The notes under the pieces were generated by a model, which was not told where the DNA came from, searched no databases, and worked only from the letters and a program-made list of their open reading frames with translations. A program made the translations under genes and the position numbers. This document shows, piece after piece, positions 17,326 through 26,690 of a stretch of 64,000 nucleotides of DNA (within the stretch, counting starts at the first letter, position 1; each line of letters starts with the position of its first letter). The DNA comes from JABDGR01 sp964561455. GTDB taxonomy: Bacteria; Verrucomicrobiota; Verrucomicrobiia; Opitutales; JABDGR01. The DNA lies in contig CAZLPS010000010.1 of the NCBI GenBank assembly GCA_964561455.1, forward strand, positions 1-64,000. Reading direction: 5' to 3'.

Positions 17326-17487
17326 TCGGCCTTTTGGCAAGTATTGTATGGCGGGGTCTTATCGGCCAGTTAAGCGGGAAATTCTCCGCAAGGGTGCATA
17401 TCGCGATTTGGTGTCCCATAAATGCGCGTAGTGTCCTTGACGCCAGTGGCCCAGGCGGGGTAGATTGACTGGTTTCCCTTGCCGTCC

Positions 17488-18612
17488 ATGAGTGCAACCG
17501 ACCTCGAGCATCCGGCGCCGCCTTTCGACAACGTCGAGGCGGCCATTGCTGATATTGCGGCTGGCCGGGTCGTTATCGTCACGGACGACGAGGGGCGCGA
17601 AAACGAGGGCGACTTGATCATGGCGGCCTCAAAGGCCACGCCCGAGACCGTAAACATGATGATTCGGTATGGTAGCGGCATTGTGTGCGTGCCGACGGTG
17701 GAGCCGCAACTCAAGCGCCTCGGGCTTGGTCCCATGGTGGCGCAGAATCGGGAGGCGCATCGGACCGATTTCATGGTTAGCGTGGACGCTGCGGACGGCA
17801 TTACCACCGGAGTAAGTGCCTACGACCGGGCCAAAACCATCGGGATACTGGCCGACCCTTATTCGACTTCTGACAAGCTGGTGCAGCCAGGCCATGTCTT
17901 CCCGCTGCGGGCCAAGGCTGGCGGCGTGCTGCAACGGGCGGGCCATACTGAAGCTGCAGTGGATCTGGCCATCCTTGCCGGTCTGCACCCCAGCGGAGTG
18001 CTCTGCGAAATTGTCAATGAAGACGGCACCCTGGCCCGATTGCCCCAATTAATTGAGTTCAAGCAACGTTTTAGCCTGAAGCTAATATCCATCGCCCAAC
18101 TCATCTATTACCGCCACCGCCGGGAAAAGTTAGTGAAACGGGTGACATCCCTTCCCTTCGATTCCGAATTTGGACATTTCGATTTATTTATTTACCGCAC
18201 GCCGCTCGACGGGCGCACCCATTACGCGTTGACCCGTGGGGCACTCGACGGCACGCCCACGTTGGTGCGCGTGCAGAGCGAGAACCTGCTGGCCGATGTT
18301 TTTCGCTCCCGCCAGTTTGGCGGATTTCACTCTCTGGCCAAATCGCTGGAGCGCATCGCCCGGGAAAACCGCGGCGCGCTGGTTTACATTGAACAAACTG
18401 CCGGCGGATTGAATCTCGAGCCGCAGGCGGGCGCCCAGGGGCAGCTGGCCCCGGCGGCTTCGCGCATGGACTTTCGGGACTATGGCGTGGGCGCGCAAAT
18501 CCTGGCCGATCTTGGCCTTAAGCAAATCCGCCTGCTGACCGGCTCGCCCCAGCGCAAAGTTGTCGGGCTGGATGGTTATGGCCTTGAGATCATTGAAACG
18601 GTGGCCCTCTAG
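17488..18612 (+). CDS. ribB: RibBA: DHBP synthase with degenerate GTP cyclohydrolase II half
   Basis: About 374 residues. The N-terminal half (~12-210) is 3,4-dihydroxy-2-butanone-4-phosphate synthase for riboflavin synthesis: VTDDEGRENEGDLIMAA, HRTDFMVSVDA, GHTEAAVDLAILAG and VLCEIVNEDGTLARLPQL are all conserved. The C-terminal half (~215-374) is GTP cyclohydrolase II-like, but where the family has SEC...RCDC zinc ligands this protein has SENLLADVFRSRQFGG, so all three cysteines are missing. The GRGIGL loop is also lost, while DYGVGAQILADLGL and GLDGYGLEIIE at the end are kept. The second half is probably not a cyclohydrolase. Start ATG 17488; ribH follows. Confidence 0.9.
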   Translation: MSATDLEHPAPPFDNVEAAIADIAAGRVVIVTDDEGRENEGDLIMAASKATPETVNMMIRYGSGIVCVPTVEPQLKRLGLGPMVAQNREAHRTDFMVSVDAADGITTGVSAYDRAKTIGILADPYSTSDKLVQPGHVFPLRAKAGGVLQRAGHTEAAVDLAILAGLHPSGVLCEIVNEDGTLARLPQLIEFKQRFSLKLISIAQLIYYRHRREKLVKRVTSLPFDSEFGHFDLFIYRTPLDGRTHYALTRGALDGTPTLVRVQSENLLADVFRSRQFGGFHSLAKSLERIARENRGALVYIEQTAGGLNLEPQAGAQGQLAPAASRMDFRDYGVGAQILADLGLKQIRLLTGSPQRKVVGLDGYGLEIIETVAL

Positions 18613-18694
18613 GGCTTGTTATCGAGCATGGAGCCGCCCATATTCAGCTGTTGTTCCATTTCTTAATTTTTAATTCTAAATTCATAATTTTGCG

Positions 18695-19264
18695 ATGAGT
18701 GACAATCCCCCTGAGGCTGCGGCCATTGACGGATCCGATTTTTTTATCGGCATCGTGGCCGCGCGTTATAATGGCGAACTGGTGGATGCCCTGCTGGAGA
18801 GGGTCGTGGCGGTATTAAAGCAATCGGGCGTGCGCCAGCGGAACATTGAGGTTTTACGCGTACCCGGCTCGAACGAAATTCCCTATGCCGCGCACATGCT
18901 GGCTTCCACCGGTCAATTTGACTGTCTAATCGCCCTGGGCGTCGTGCTGGCCGGGGAAACCTCGCATCACGAGGTCATCAGCTACGGCACCGCCTATTCG
19001 CTGCATTCCATCGGGATGCAGTCGGAGATCCCGGTCATCAACGGCATCCTGACCGTGGGGTCGCTGGAGCAGGCGCGCGAACGCGTCCTCGCGCCGCGGG
19101 ACCGGGGGGCGGAATTCGCCCGTGCGGCCTTGCAAATGGCCTGGCACAAGCTCAAGCTCGTGGACCGGCTGGACGTGCTCGAAGCACAAAAGGAGGACGA
19201 CGAAAAGAAAGAGGACGATGAGGATGAAGGCTTCGACCCGAAACAGGTCTTTAAAAACAACTAA
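18695..19264 (+). CDS. ribH: lumazine synthase (RibH)
   Basis: 189 residues. It joins the butanone phosphate made by RibB to the pyrimidinedione to make 6,7-dimethyl-8-ribityllumazine. Seen: GIVAARYNGELVDALLE, EVLRVPGSNEIPYAA, IALGVVLAGETSHHEVIS (the active-site His pair) and PVINGILTVGSLEQA. A ~30-residue acidic/lysine tail (EDDEKKEDDEDEGF) extends beyond the normal ~155 residues. It lies 82 bases after ribBA, preceded by an AT-rich word-repeat leader (TTTCTTAATTTTTAATTCTAA), without a Shine-Dalgarno site. Confidence 0.95.
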   Translation: MSDNPPEAAAIDGSDFFIGIVAARYNGELVDALLERVVAVLKQSGVRQRNIEVLRVPGSNEIPYAAHMLASTGQFDCLIALGVVLAGETSHHEVISYGTAYSLHSIGMQSEIPVINGILTVGSLEQARERVLAPRDRGAEFARAALQMAWHKLKLVDRLDVLEAQKEDDEKKEDDEDEGFDPKQVFKNN

Positions 19265-19276
19265 ACGAGATATTTA

Positions 19277-19765
19277 ATGACTACTGAAAAAACCGGCGGC
19301 TCCGCCGCGGCTCCGCCGGCCACCGGCAAAGCCAGCCGCCGGCGCGACTGTCGTGCGGTCGCCATGCAATTTCTCTACATGTGGGATGCCAACACCGGCG
19401 TGGATTTGAACGCGACCGTGCAGGAGTTTTTTGCCACGCAAGAACATCCGCGGGAATATTATGCCTTTGCCGAGGAGCTGATCCAGGGCGCGCTTCAGCA
19501 CCAGGCCGCCATTGATGAACTTATTAAGAAAAACGCGCACAATTGGGCCTTCAACCGCATCGCCCGAGTGGATTTGGCCATTTTGCGTCTGGGAATTTAT
19601 GAATTGCTGCACCGCCGGGATATTCCGCCGGTGGTGACGATCAATGAGGCCATTGAATTGGGCAAGGCTTTCTCCAATCCGGATTCGCGGCGTTTCCTCA
19701 ATGGCATCCTTGATAAAGTGAAGGATTCCCTCGACCGGCCTTCGCGAACGGCGGCGGAAGATTAG
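19277..19765 (+). CDS. nusB: transcription antitermination factor NusB
   Basis: 162 residues; an all-helical RNA-binding protein that acts with NusE in rRNA antitermination. Seen: RRRDCRAVAMQFLYMWD near the N terminus (the arginine-rich RNA-binding start), YAFAEELIQGAL, NWAFNRIARVDLAILRLGIYELL, PPVVTINEAIELGKAFS and FLNGILDKV. It is 12 bases after ribH; ribH-nusB linkage is common in bacteria. The first ~20 residues (Ala/Pro/Gly) are an unconserved extension. Confidence 0.95.
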   Translation: MTTEKTGGSAAAPPATGKASRRRDCRAVAMQFLYMWDANTGVDLNATVQEFFATQEHPREYYAFAEELIQGALQHQAAIDELIKKNAHNWAFNRIARVDLAILRLGIYELLHRRDIPPVVTINEAIELGKAFSNPDSRRFLNGILDKVKDSLDRPSRTAAED

Positions 19766-19775
19766 ATTGAGCCGG

Positions 19776-22700
19776 TTAAGGTGTTGAGACTTGAATACGG
19801 AACAGGCCTGGGTTGGTGCTGAAAGGCACAACGGCCTGCATTAACGTATAGGTGCCCTGGTCGCTGACCGGAGAGGCCGACACGTGAGTATCTGTCCAAT
19901 TCACCAAGTCCGGCGATTGCTGGATGAAGTAGCTGACACCGCTGGTGTTTTTAGCGAGCCGGAATGTGAGCAAAAAGTTTCCATTGCCATCCACGCCGCA
20001 ACTCATGGCGGCAGCGGCGGCATCGGGCGAATTTGGATTTGTGCCGAATAAATATTCGAGAAGGTTGGGCAGCCCGTCCCCATCGGGGTCCGCAGTGGGG
20101 CTGATGATGGCAGGATCGGATTGCCCGGGGAAACTGGCGGCAACCCATTGCGCAAAGGTTTGGGCCGGGGTAACGCTTGCCGTGGCTGATTGATTGCTCA
20201 ACCCCGCGGCGTTTTTCGCCACAATGAGGTAATCGTAAGTCATGCCGTTGGCCGCCGTGTTGTCAGTGAAGGTTGTGCCGCTGAGGTTGCTGGCAATGGC
20301 TGCAAATCCGCTCCCGTTGGCAGTTGAGCGCTCGACGATATAACTGGCCGCTCCCGGGGAGCTGTCCCAAGTGAGCGTAACGTTGCCGTTGCCGGGGGTG
20401 GTGGTAAGATTTCCTGGGGCCGGGGGCGGGCCGAAGACAGTCACCGTAATTACGCCGGCGCCGGCAGTGTCAAATGTTGCAGCCTGGTTGGCGCCGGCTG
20501 GGGCTGCATAACTAAACAATGGACTGCCGGAAAGGCTGCCGCCGTAGCTCAGCAAGGCATAGTTTCCGTTGGGCAGACCCATTGCGCCAATGACAACCAC
20601 GTTGCCGTTCAGGGCCACGTTCCCGGCAATGGTGAGGCTGCCGGTGTTACCGAGTATCAGCCCGCCTCCGGGCTGAACGAACAAATTTCCGGCAATGTCC
20701 CCCGTGCCACCGAGCAAGCCGCCATTCGCCACGGTCACGGCTCCAGTGCCCGTACCGCTACCGATGGAGTTATTGACCAGTAGGGTTCCCGCGCTGACGG
20801 TGCTGCCCCCGCTGTAGGTATTTGCGCCGGTAAGGGTCAAGGTGCCGGTGCCAATCTTTATGACCGCAGTGACGCCGGCATCCGCGATGACCCCGGCGTA
20901 AGTGCTGGTCGTATTTTTCGCCCCAATGCGCCAAGTGGGATTGGCGGCCGAGTTGCTGCCCGCGCCCATCAACGCGCCGCTGGCGCCGCCGAGTTCGCCC
21001 AGGTCAATCGTCTGGTTGTTGGTGTTGATGTTATAGAAATTTACCCCGCTGTTCAGGTAAACCGACGCGTTGGCATAGCCAAAGGCGTTATTAATCCGAA
21101 AATCGCCGCTACTGGTGCGCGCGCTGACAATGATTTGTCCGGTGAACGCCGACCAGTTGCCCGTAAAATAATCGCGAACGTAATCCACCACGACATTCAA
21201 GATGCCGCCGCCGGTCAGAGAACTGGTGAAGGGGGTGCTGTAACCAAACCGCGGCGGCAGGCGAAGGGTGCCGGACTGTCCAACTGGAACAATGAACGGA
21301 TTGGCGCATCCGCCCCAATCGGTGCTGCCACTTCCACCATAGCCGGAAAACTGGAGGGTGCCACCCTGGAACGTAATGGCACCCGTTCCCCACGTGCCAT
21401 TATTGGCCAAAGCGCTTCCGGCGAGGGCCGCGCTGTTTGGCTCGACCATGACTCCACCGCTGAACGAATTGGTGCCGCCGAAAGTCACATTACCATTTAC
21501 GATGATGCCATTGGCCGCGCCGGAAATATCGCCCGAAAGATTGAAGGCATGCGTGGAATTGTTGGTGATGTTCAACCCGCCATTTACGGTAATGGGCGCG
21601 GATATCGTGTCGCCGGAGCTGGCCGGCAATTCGCTTAATGCCGCGTGGCCCGGGTAATTGTCCAACGTTAGCGAGCCACTGTTGCCTGTAATGGTAAAAG
21701 CAGCGTTGGCGACCCCGATACTCAGTGAACCGACCGTGATGGGCTGGCTCAGGTTAATAGTCTGATTGGCAGTGATGCTGGAATTGACGATGGCGGTGGC
21801 TTGCGTCCCGTTGGGAAAGGCAACGCCGTTGCTCCAGTTATTGTTAAGGTCCCAATCTTGCGGGGCCGCGGTTATGGAATTGATCCAAAAAACGCCCCCG
21901 CCCGGAGTGAAGGGCGTGGCGCTGGCTTCGGGAGAGTTGGCGCTGGTGCCACTGGGGCTGACGGCGGCCACCACGTAAAAGTAAGTTGCGCCATTAGTCA
22001 GCCCGGTGTCGAGATAGTTCGTGCTGGTGATCCCGCTGGCGACCGTGGTCGTCTCATTGCCACTGCTGGTTCCCCGCCGCACGACGTAGCTGGAGGCTCC
22101 GCTGGACGCACTCCAACCCAGTGTTACGGTGGTGTTGCCGGGAATGGCGCCTAAACTGGTGGGCGCAGGCGGCGGAGTGGTGGTGGTCACCGGAGTTGAA
22201 TTGCTTCCGCCCCCGGCGAGATTCGTCGCCTGAACGGTGTAATAATAGGTTGTGACGGGAGCTGCCGTCGAGTCGGTAAAGCTAGCGATATTATCGGTGG
22301 TGGTGAGCGTGGTGTAATTGCCGTTCGCGCTGGTCGCACGCCTGACCGTATAACTCGTGGCGCCGACGGCTGGCGTCCAAGTCAGAGTCAGATTGCCGCC
22401 TCCCGCAAGTGCCTGTAAGTTGACGGGAGGTGCCGGCAGCACGGGCATGGGGCGGGCGCTGGCTTCGGCCGAGTTTGGGCTGGCGCCGTTCGCGTTTGCC
22501 GCCGAAACCACGTAGTAGTAAGTCACGGCATTATCCAGACCGATATCGGAGTAGGTTGTGCCGGTGACCGGACCACTGATGTTTAAATAGGGACCGCCGC
22601 TGGAGGTGGAGCGGCCGATGGTATAATACGCGGCGCCTGCGGAGGCATTCCAATGCAGGGTAACTTGGGTGCTGCCTACAATGACAGATACTCCTGAAGG

Positions 22701-25106
22701 CGCACTTGGCGCGGGAGCCGAGGATGCGGAGGGCGTGGCACTTGCCACGGTCGAATTGGCGCTGGCGCCTCCAGGGTTCACCGATTGCACCACGTAGAAA
22801 TAAGTCGTGCCGTTGACGGCTGTTGCGTCGGTGTAAATGGCCGAGTCAGCCGTGCTGCCGGCCACAGGCCCGGTAATATTGCTGGCCAGGGTGGTGAAGC
22901 CGCTGCCACTGGTCGTTGAACGGAGAATATTGTAACTTGTGGCGCCCGGTGCGGCTGGCCAATACAACGCCACCAAATCATTGCCACCGAGCGCCGTTAG
23001 ATTAGCCGGGGCGGGAGGGATGTAACCGGTCAATTCCAAGCGCACGTAATCATACATGGCGCTATTGGAGAAGTATCCACCCTTTCGCATGTTGAAATCA
23101 ATTTCGTTCAATCCGGCGTGCAGATTGCTGCCGGCGAAGGTAATGCGGAGATCGCAAAAGATGCCGTGCGAGCTCATCCGGATCATGGGATCACTGCTGT
23201 AACCGGGAAAGGCGCCAGTGGTGGGGAAGGAAGTGTTGCCGCCATTTACCAGGCAATTGACTGTGACAATAATCGGCCCTGCGTAATCGCCCGCGATCCC
23301 CATATATATGGACGCTTGGGCGCCGGACACTGGTGTCGCCGGCAGGTTGAAGAATACCTTCCAGGTGTTGCCGTTCAAGTTGCCGGTAACAGGGTCCAGG
23401 ATGGTGGGCTGGGCATAATACCAGCCATTCGCCCAATGGCTTTGGCCAACGTTGTAAGTCAATCCATTCGGAAAATCCGTGGGAAAATCCTGAAAGGGAG
23501 CCCAATTCTCCGCCGGAGCGGTTGCGGTGCCTTGATCCCCATGCCAGGCGTCGGGGCCATGGAAGAATTCCAGCGTGTCGCGGTCAGGCTGGCCGATCTC
23601 CCAAACGGTTGCACCCACGCGGGTGGGGGTCCAAGTAATGTTGCCCAAACCGGTGGTGTTGCCGCCAGCGACCGTGACGGCAAACGGTGCCGCCGGGTAG
23701 TTAATGGAAATGGGCGGTGCGGTGCCAGTGAGCGGTTGGGACTCGAACAGGCCAATCGCTCCCGGACCAAATGCGAAGAGGGTGTAGTTGGCGCCCGCGA
23801 CCACATGGGGGATGGCGAAGTTGCCGTTGGCGTCTGCTTTGACCCAATACTGGTAGGTTTTTCCCCAAGCCTGAAAATCGGTGACGCCGGTCGTGGACGG
23901 TGGTTGTTGAATAACGCCGACCCACATCCCGGCGCTGGAAGCAAAGGGATTGCCGCTGTCATTGATGACGAGGTGACCCGTCACCGTACCACGGCCAGCG
24001 GCCTGCACATAGGCGGCGTTGGAGAACCACGAATACGGCCACGCACCTTGTTCGGCGAGCGCTTGGGCCTGGGCGTCATTAAACAGCGCGACTTGGGGGT
24101 CAGCGGTGTTGGCGGGAACACTATTCATGTAAATCAGGTAGGGTCCGTAAACCTTGGTCCAGGTTTCGCCGGCGGCGAAATTCAAGTCGGCGCTGAAACC
24201 AAAATGGCCGCCGTTAAAGGGCTGATTGATCAATTGAATTTGGGAAAGCAATTCCGGATGCCGGGGTCCTCCGTTGTAATATTCGTGAGACGGGAAAATC
24301 AACCAGATGCCGGTGTTGGCGTTCGTATTAATCCAGCCGGAGGCGTTGATGGTGCCCAAGTCGCCGGCATAGTTGTATTTGCAATCGAACTGTCCGGCAT
24401 AGGTGCCCGTGGTCAAGAGCGTGACTTCCTTTGGGGCGAAATTCACCCCGGAAAGACCGTCGGCCAGATCGGTGGTGGAATACATGGCGCGATTCGGGCC
24501 GGGGTCCTCGGCCAGCCAGTTCCATTGGCTGTTAAGCTTCAATGTGTGGCTGTAGGGATTGGCAATACCGGCCGGGTACGCGGCCGAACGGGAGATGACT
24601 TCGGTCACGTAGATGCCCGTGGATCCACGGAAGAGCGAAAATCGGAAGTCCGAATCCACCGGGTCGTTGGTGGTGGCGCCGCTGTTGGGGTAGGTTTGCT
24701 TGAGACTGATTTCGCAGTAATTCCCGCCGTTGCCGGCGGGGTCGGTCACCAGCGAATAGGTGCAATTCGACGGTATTTCCTCGTTGCCGTTTTGATCGCT
24801 GCCCTGCCAATAAAACGCGCTGTTGCTGGCGGTACCTCCGTCGGACGCCTGTACCCCGTTAAAAGTCATCGTCAGAATTTGGGCCGTAGCTTTGGCAATC
24901 ACCACGGTCACGAGGCCGTTGGACAGCGTGATGTTGGCGCTGGTGGTGCTTACGGTGACATTGGCCCCGGTGCCAGCGCCGCCACCCGGCCCGTTGGCGC
25001 GGGCCAACAGGGCAGAAAGAAAAAAGCCAGCGACGGTGAGTAATCGCCGGGCCGCAAGATTGGGCGAAAATGCACGTCGCCCGCTGGCAACAACAATCGG
25101 GGGCAC
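19776..25106 (-). CDS. giant secreted rhamnogalacturonan-lyase-like protein with FN3 repeats
   Basis: 1776 residues with a signal peptide (RRLLTVAGFFLSALLARA). Residues ~40-350 resemble the polysaccharide lyase family 4 catalytic domain (rhamnogalacturonan lyase), ~350-470 the FN3-like lyase domain (GRGTVTGHLVINDSG, YQYWVKADANGNFAIPHV), and ~480-690 the jelly-roll third domain (VWEIGQPDRDTLEFF, DLRITFAGSNLHAGLNEIDF). Then come four FN3 domains (~690-1070), a beta-helix-like region with an autotransporter-associated repeat (LTLTGANTYSGGSTVSAG ~1420), a fifth FN3 (~1560) and a DPDGDGLPNLLEYLFGTNP calcium-type motif (~1680). It probably cleaves pectin side-chain backbones outside the cell. The start is GTG 25106 and is weakly supported. 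Confidence 0.8.
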   Translation of the reverse strand: MPPIVVASGRRAFSPNLAARRLLTVAGFFLSALLARANGPGGGAGTGANVTVSTTSANITLSNGLVTVVIAKATAQILTMTFNGVQASDGGTASNSAFYWQGSDQNGNEEIPSNCTYSLVTDPAGNGGNYCEISLKQTYPNSGATTNDPVDSDFRFSLFRGSTGIYVTEVISRSAAYPAGIANPYSHTLKLNSQWNWLAEDPGPNRAMYSTTDLADGLSGVNFAPKEVTLLTTGTYAGQFDCKYNYAGDLGTINASGWINTNANTGIWLIFPSHEYYNGGPRHPELLSQIQLINQPFNGGHFGFSADLNFAAGETWTKVYGPYLIYMNSVPANTADPQVALFNDAQAQALAEQGAWPYSWFSNAAYVQAAGRGTVTGHLVINDSGNPFASSAGMWVGVIQQPPSTTGVTDFQAWGKTYQYWVKADANGNFAIPHVVAGANYTLFAFGPGAIGLFESQPLTGTAPPISINYPAAPFAVTVAGGNTTGLGNITWTPTRVGATVWEIGQPDRDTLEFFHGPDAWHGDQGTATAPAENWAPFQDFPTDFPNGLTYNVGQSHWANGWYYAQPTILDPVTGNLNGNTWKVFFNLPATPVSGAQASIYMGIAGDYAGPIIVTVNCLVNGGNTSFPTTGAFPGYSSDPMIRMSSHGIFCDLRITFAGSNLHAGLNEIDFNMRKGGYFSNSAMYDYVRLELTGYIPPAPANLTALGGNDLVALYWPAAPGATSYNILRSTTSGSGFTTLASNITGPVAGSTADSAIYTDATAVNGTTYFYVVQSVNPGGASANSTVASATPSASSAPAPSAPSGVSVIVGSTQVTLHWNASAGAAYYTIGRSTSSGGPYLNISGPVTGTTYSDIGLDNAVTYYYVVSAANANGASPNSAEASARPMPVLPAPPVNLQALAGGGNLTLTWTPAVGATSYTVRRATSANGNYTTLTTTDNIASFTDSTAAPVTTYYYTVQATNLAGGGSNSTPVTTTTPPPAPTSLGAIPGNTTVTLGWSASSGASSYVVRRGTSSGNETTTVASGITSTNYLDTGLTNGATYFYVVAAVSPSGTSANSPEASATPFTPGGGVFWINSITAAPQDWDLNNNWSNGVAFPNGTQATAIVNSSITANQTINLSQPITVGSLSIGVANAAFTITGNSGSLTLDNYPGHAALSELPASSGDTISAPITVNGGLNITNNSTHAFNLSGDISGAANGIIVNGNVTFGGTNSFSGGVMVEPNSAALAGSALANNGTWGTGAITFQGGTLQFSGYGGSGSTDWGGCANPFIVPVGQSGTLRLPPRFGYSTPFTSSLTGGGILNVVVDYVRDYFTGNWSAFTGQIIVSARTSSGDFRINNAFGYANASVYLNSGVNFYNINTNNQTIDLGELGGASGALMGAGSNSAANPTWRIGAKNTTSTYAGVIADAGVTAVIKIGTGTLTLTGANTYSGGSTVSAGTLLVNNSIGSGTGTGAVTVANGGLLGGTGDIAGNLFVQPGGGLILGNTGSLTIAGNVALNGNVVVIGAMGLPNGNYALLSYGGSLSGSPLFSYAAPAGANQAATFDTAGAGVITVTVFGPPPAPGNLTTTPGNGNVTLTWDSSPGAASYIVERSTANGSGFAAIASNLSGTTFTDNTAANGMTYDYLIVAKNAAGLSNQSATASVTPAQTFAQWVAASFPGQSDPAIISPTADPDGDGLPNLLEYLFGTNPNSPDAAAAAMSCGVDGNGNFLLTFRLAKNTSGVSYFIQQSPDLVNWTDTHVSASPVSDQGTYTLMQAVVPFSTNPGLFRIQVSTP

Positions 25107-25308
25107 AAGGTTGGACGATTTTAAAATCTAGATGAAATGGCGCTTTGAGTCAACGTTGGGAAGTGGATTGGCCGGAACGACCAACGGCATTTCTTCCCGC
25201 TGGGAAACCCGCGTTCATCCGCATATAAGTTTACACTTGGCCGATTTGAGTTTAACGTTTCTGGTTCACTGCAGGCACTCCGGGTTGCCGGTCTGTCCGT
25301 GGCCCACC

Positions 25309-26241
25309 ATGCGCGCGCTCCTTAAAAAATTCACCGACGGTCTTAAACGCACTACGCCGACATTTTACAAGGCTTTTGGCAAGGTGGGAGGTCTGTTTAC
25401 CAGGGCACTGGACGCCAGCAGTGTGGAGCAGCTCGAGGAAGCCCTTTATGGGGCGGACTTGGGGGTCGAAACGGCCAATGAGATCTTGGACGAAATCAAA
25501 ACCGCCTGGAAGAAGCATCCAGCCCTGCGCGGGCAGGAGGCCGCCAAACTCGGCGCAACCGTGCTCAAACGGGTGTTGGCCGGGGCGGAACAGCCACCGG
25601 TGCTCAAGGCGGAACCGGGCAAGCCGGAGGTGATTTGCCTGGTGGGCGTCAATGGTTCTGGGAAGACCACGACCGCGGCGAAACTGGCGTCTTTCTATCA
25701 GGACAAGAAACACCGCGTGGTGTTGGGTGCCTGCGATACCTTCCGGGCGGCCGCCAACGAGCAACTCCGCACTTGGGCGACGCGGTTGAATGTGGAAATC
25801 GTAGCCAGCCAGACCGGAGCCGATTCCGCTGCCGTGGCGTTCGACGCCTGGCAGGCGGCGGCGAAGCGCGGACATGATCTGGTGGTGCTCGACACGGCCG
25901 GCCGGCTGCACACCAAACATAACTTGATGGAGGAGTTGAAAAAGATCCGGCGGGTCTTGCAGAAGCACGATCCGGCGGCCCCGCGGCACCGTTGGCTGGT
26001 GTTGGACGGGTCGCTGGGATCGAATTCCATCGAACAGGCAAGAGTGTTCCACCAGGCCTTTGATTTGACCGGCCTCGTGATTACCAAGCTCGATGGCACC
26101 AGCCGGGGCGGTGCCCTCGTCGGTATTTACCGCGAATTAAAACTTCCGATCCACTTTGTTGGCCTCGGCGAACAGGCGGGCGACTTGCAGCCGTTCTCAG
26201 TGGATGATTTCGCGGACGCCCTGTTTGGAGTGGAGGAGTGA
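25309..26241 (+). CDS. ftsY: signal recognition particle receptor FtsY
   Basis: About 310 residues, the short form without an acidic A domain. FtsY docks the SRP-ribosome complex at the membrane using GTP. N domain ~1-100 (VEQLEEALYGADLGVETANEIL), G domain ~105-310: CLVGVNGSGKTTTAAKLA (P-loop), GACDTFRAAANEQL, VVLDTAGRLHTKHNLMEEL, TKLDGTSRGGALVGI and FVGLGEQAGDLQPF. The segment usually read as DATTGQNA is DGSLGSNS here. Start ATG 25309, after which MRALLKKF is the natural N terminus. Confidence 0.95.
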   Translation: MRALLKKFTDGLKRTTPTFYKAFGKVGGLFTRALDASSVEQLEEALYGADLGVETANEILDEIKTAWKKHPALRGQEAAKLGATVLKRVLAGAEQPPVLKAEPGKPEVICLVGVNGSGKTTTAAKLASFYQDKKHRVVLGACDTFRAAANEQLRTWATRLNVEIVASQTGADSAAVAFDAWQAAAKRGHDLVVLDTAGRLHTKHNLMEELKKIRRVLQKHDPAAPRHRWLVLDGSLGSNSIEQARVFHQAFDLTGLVITKLDGTSRGGALVGIYRELKLPIHFVGLGEQAGDLQPFSVDDFADALFGVEE

Positions 26242-26244
26242 CGG

Positions 26245-26643
26245 TCAAGGTTTCCCGGGGCGCCGGAGTCGCTTCCATTCTATCAATTCCAGTCTATACG
26301 CCGCATATCGCGCTTGAATATCGGGGGGCATGCGGTCGATGATCTTGTTCAGGGCCCGGCGTAAACTGCCTGCAATGTATTGGGAACGAAAATAGTAGGG
26401 GTGGGCCTCCAGATAGGCGATGGCATTGGCCGCCGCCTTCACGTCGGCGGTCTTGAGTAATTCGAATTCGCGGGTTAAACCGTTGGGAAAGGCCAATCCG
26501 TCGTACCGCCCTTGAAATTCGGCCAGGGCGTCGAGATAAGCCTGATGCTGGGCGGCGGACTGTTCGCGAACCCGGTGAGTTTCATGCAGCCGCTTGTGTA
26601 ATCGGCGGATTTCCGTCGCATTTTTCTGTAGAATCAACTTCAT
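26245..26643 (-). CDS. hypothetical helical protein
   Basis: About 132 residues, not recognised. It is rich in charged helices (KNATEIRRLHKRLHETHRVREQ, LKTADVKAAANAIAYLEAH, GSLRRALNKIIDRMP) with no signal peptide or membrane segment. I use ATG 26643; a GTG at 26685 would add a low-complexity AAAKAAATILARH stretch. It ends 3 bases from the convergent ftsY stop and starts shortly after the ACT-domain gene on the same strand, so the two may be co-transcribed. Confidence 0.5.
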   Translation of the reverse strand: MKLILQKNATEIRRLHKRLHETHRVREQSAAQHQAYLDALAEFQGRYDGLAFPNGLTREFELLKTADVKAAANAIAYLEAHPYYFRSQYIAGSLRRALNKIIDRMPPDIQARYAAYRLELIEWKRLRRPGKP

Positions 26644-26690
26644 GTGCCGGGCCAAAATTGTTGCCGCGGCCTTTGCCGCCGCCACTTTTC

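Noticed and set aside
17341..17487. FMN riboswitch in front of ribBA
   Set aside because: The leader lacks the conserved RFN element segments (no AGGATCTTCGGGG-like box nor ACCGGCGGT-like end).
23118..25043. 641-codon plus-strand open frame across the lyase gene
   Set aside because: Antisense shadow of a real secreted protein; composition is Gly/Arg/Ile without any domain.
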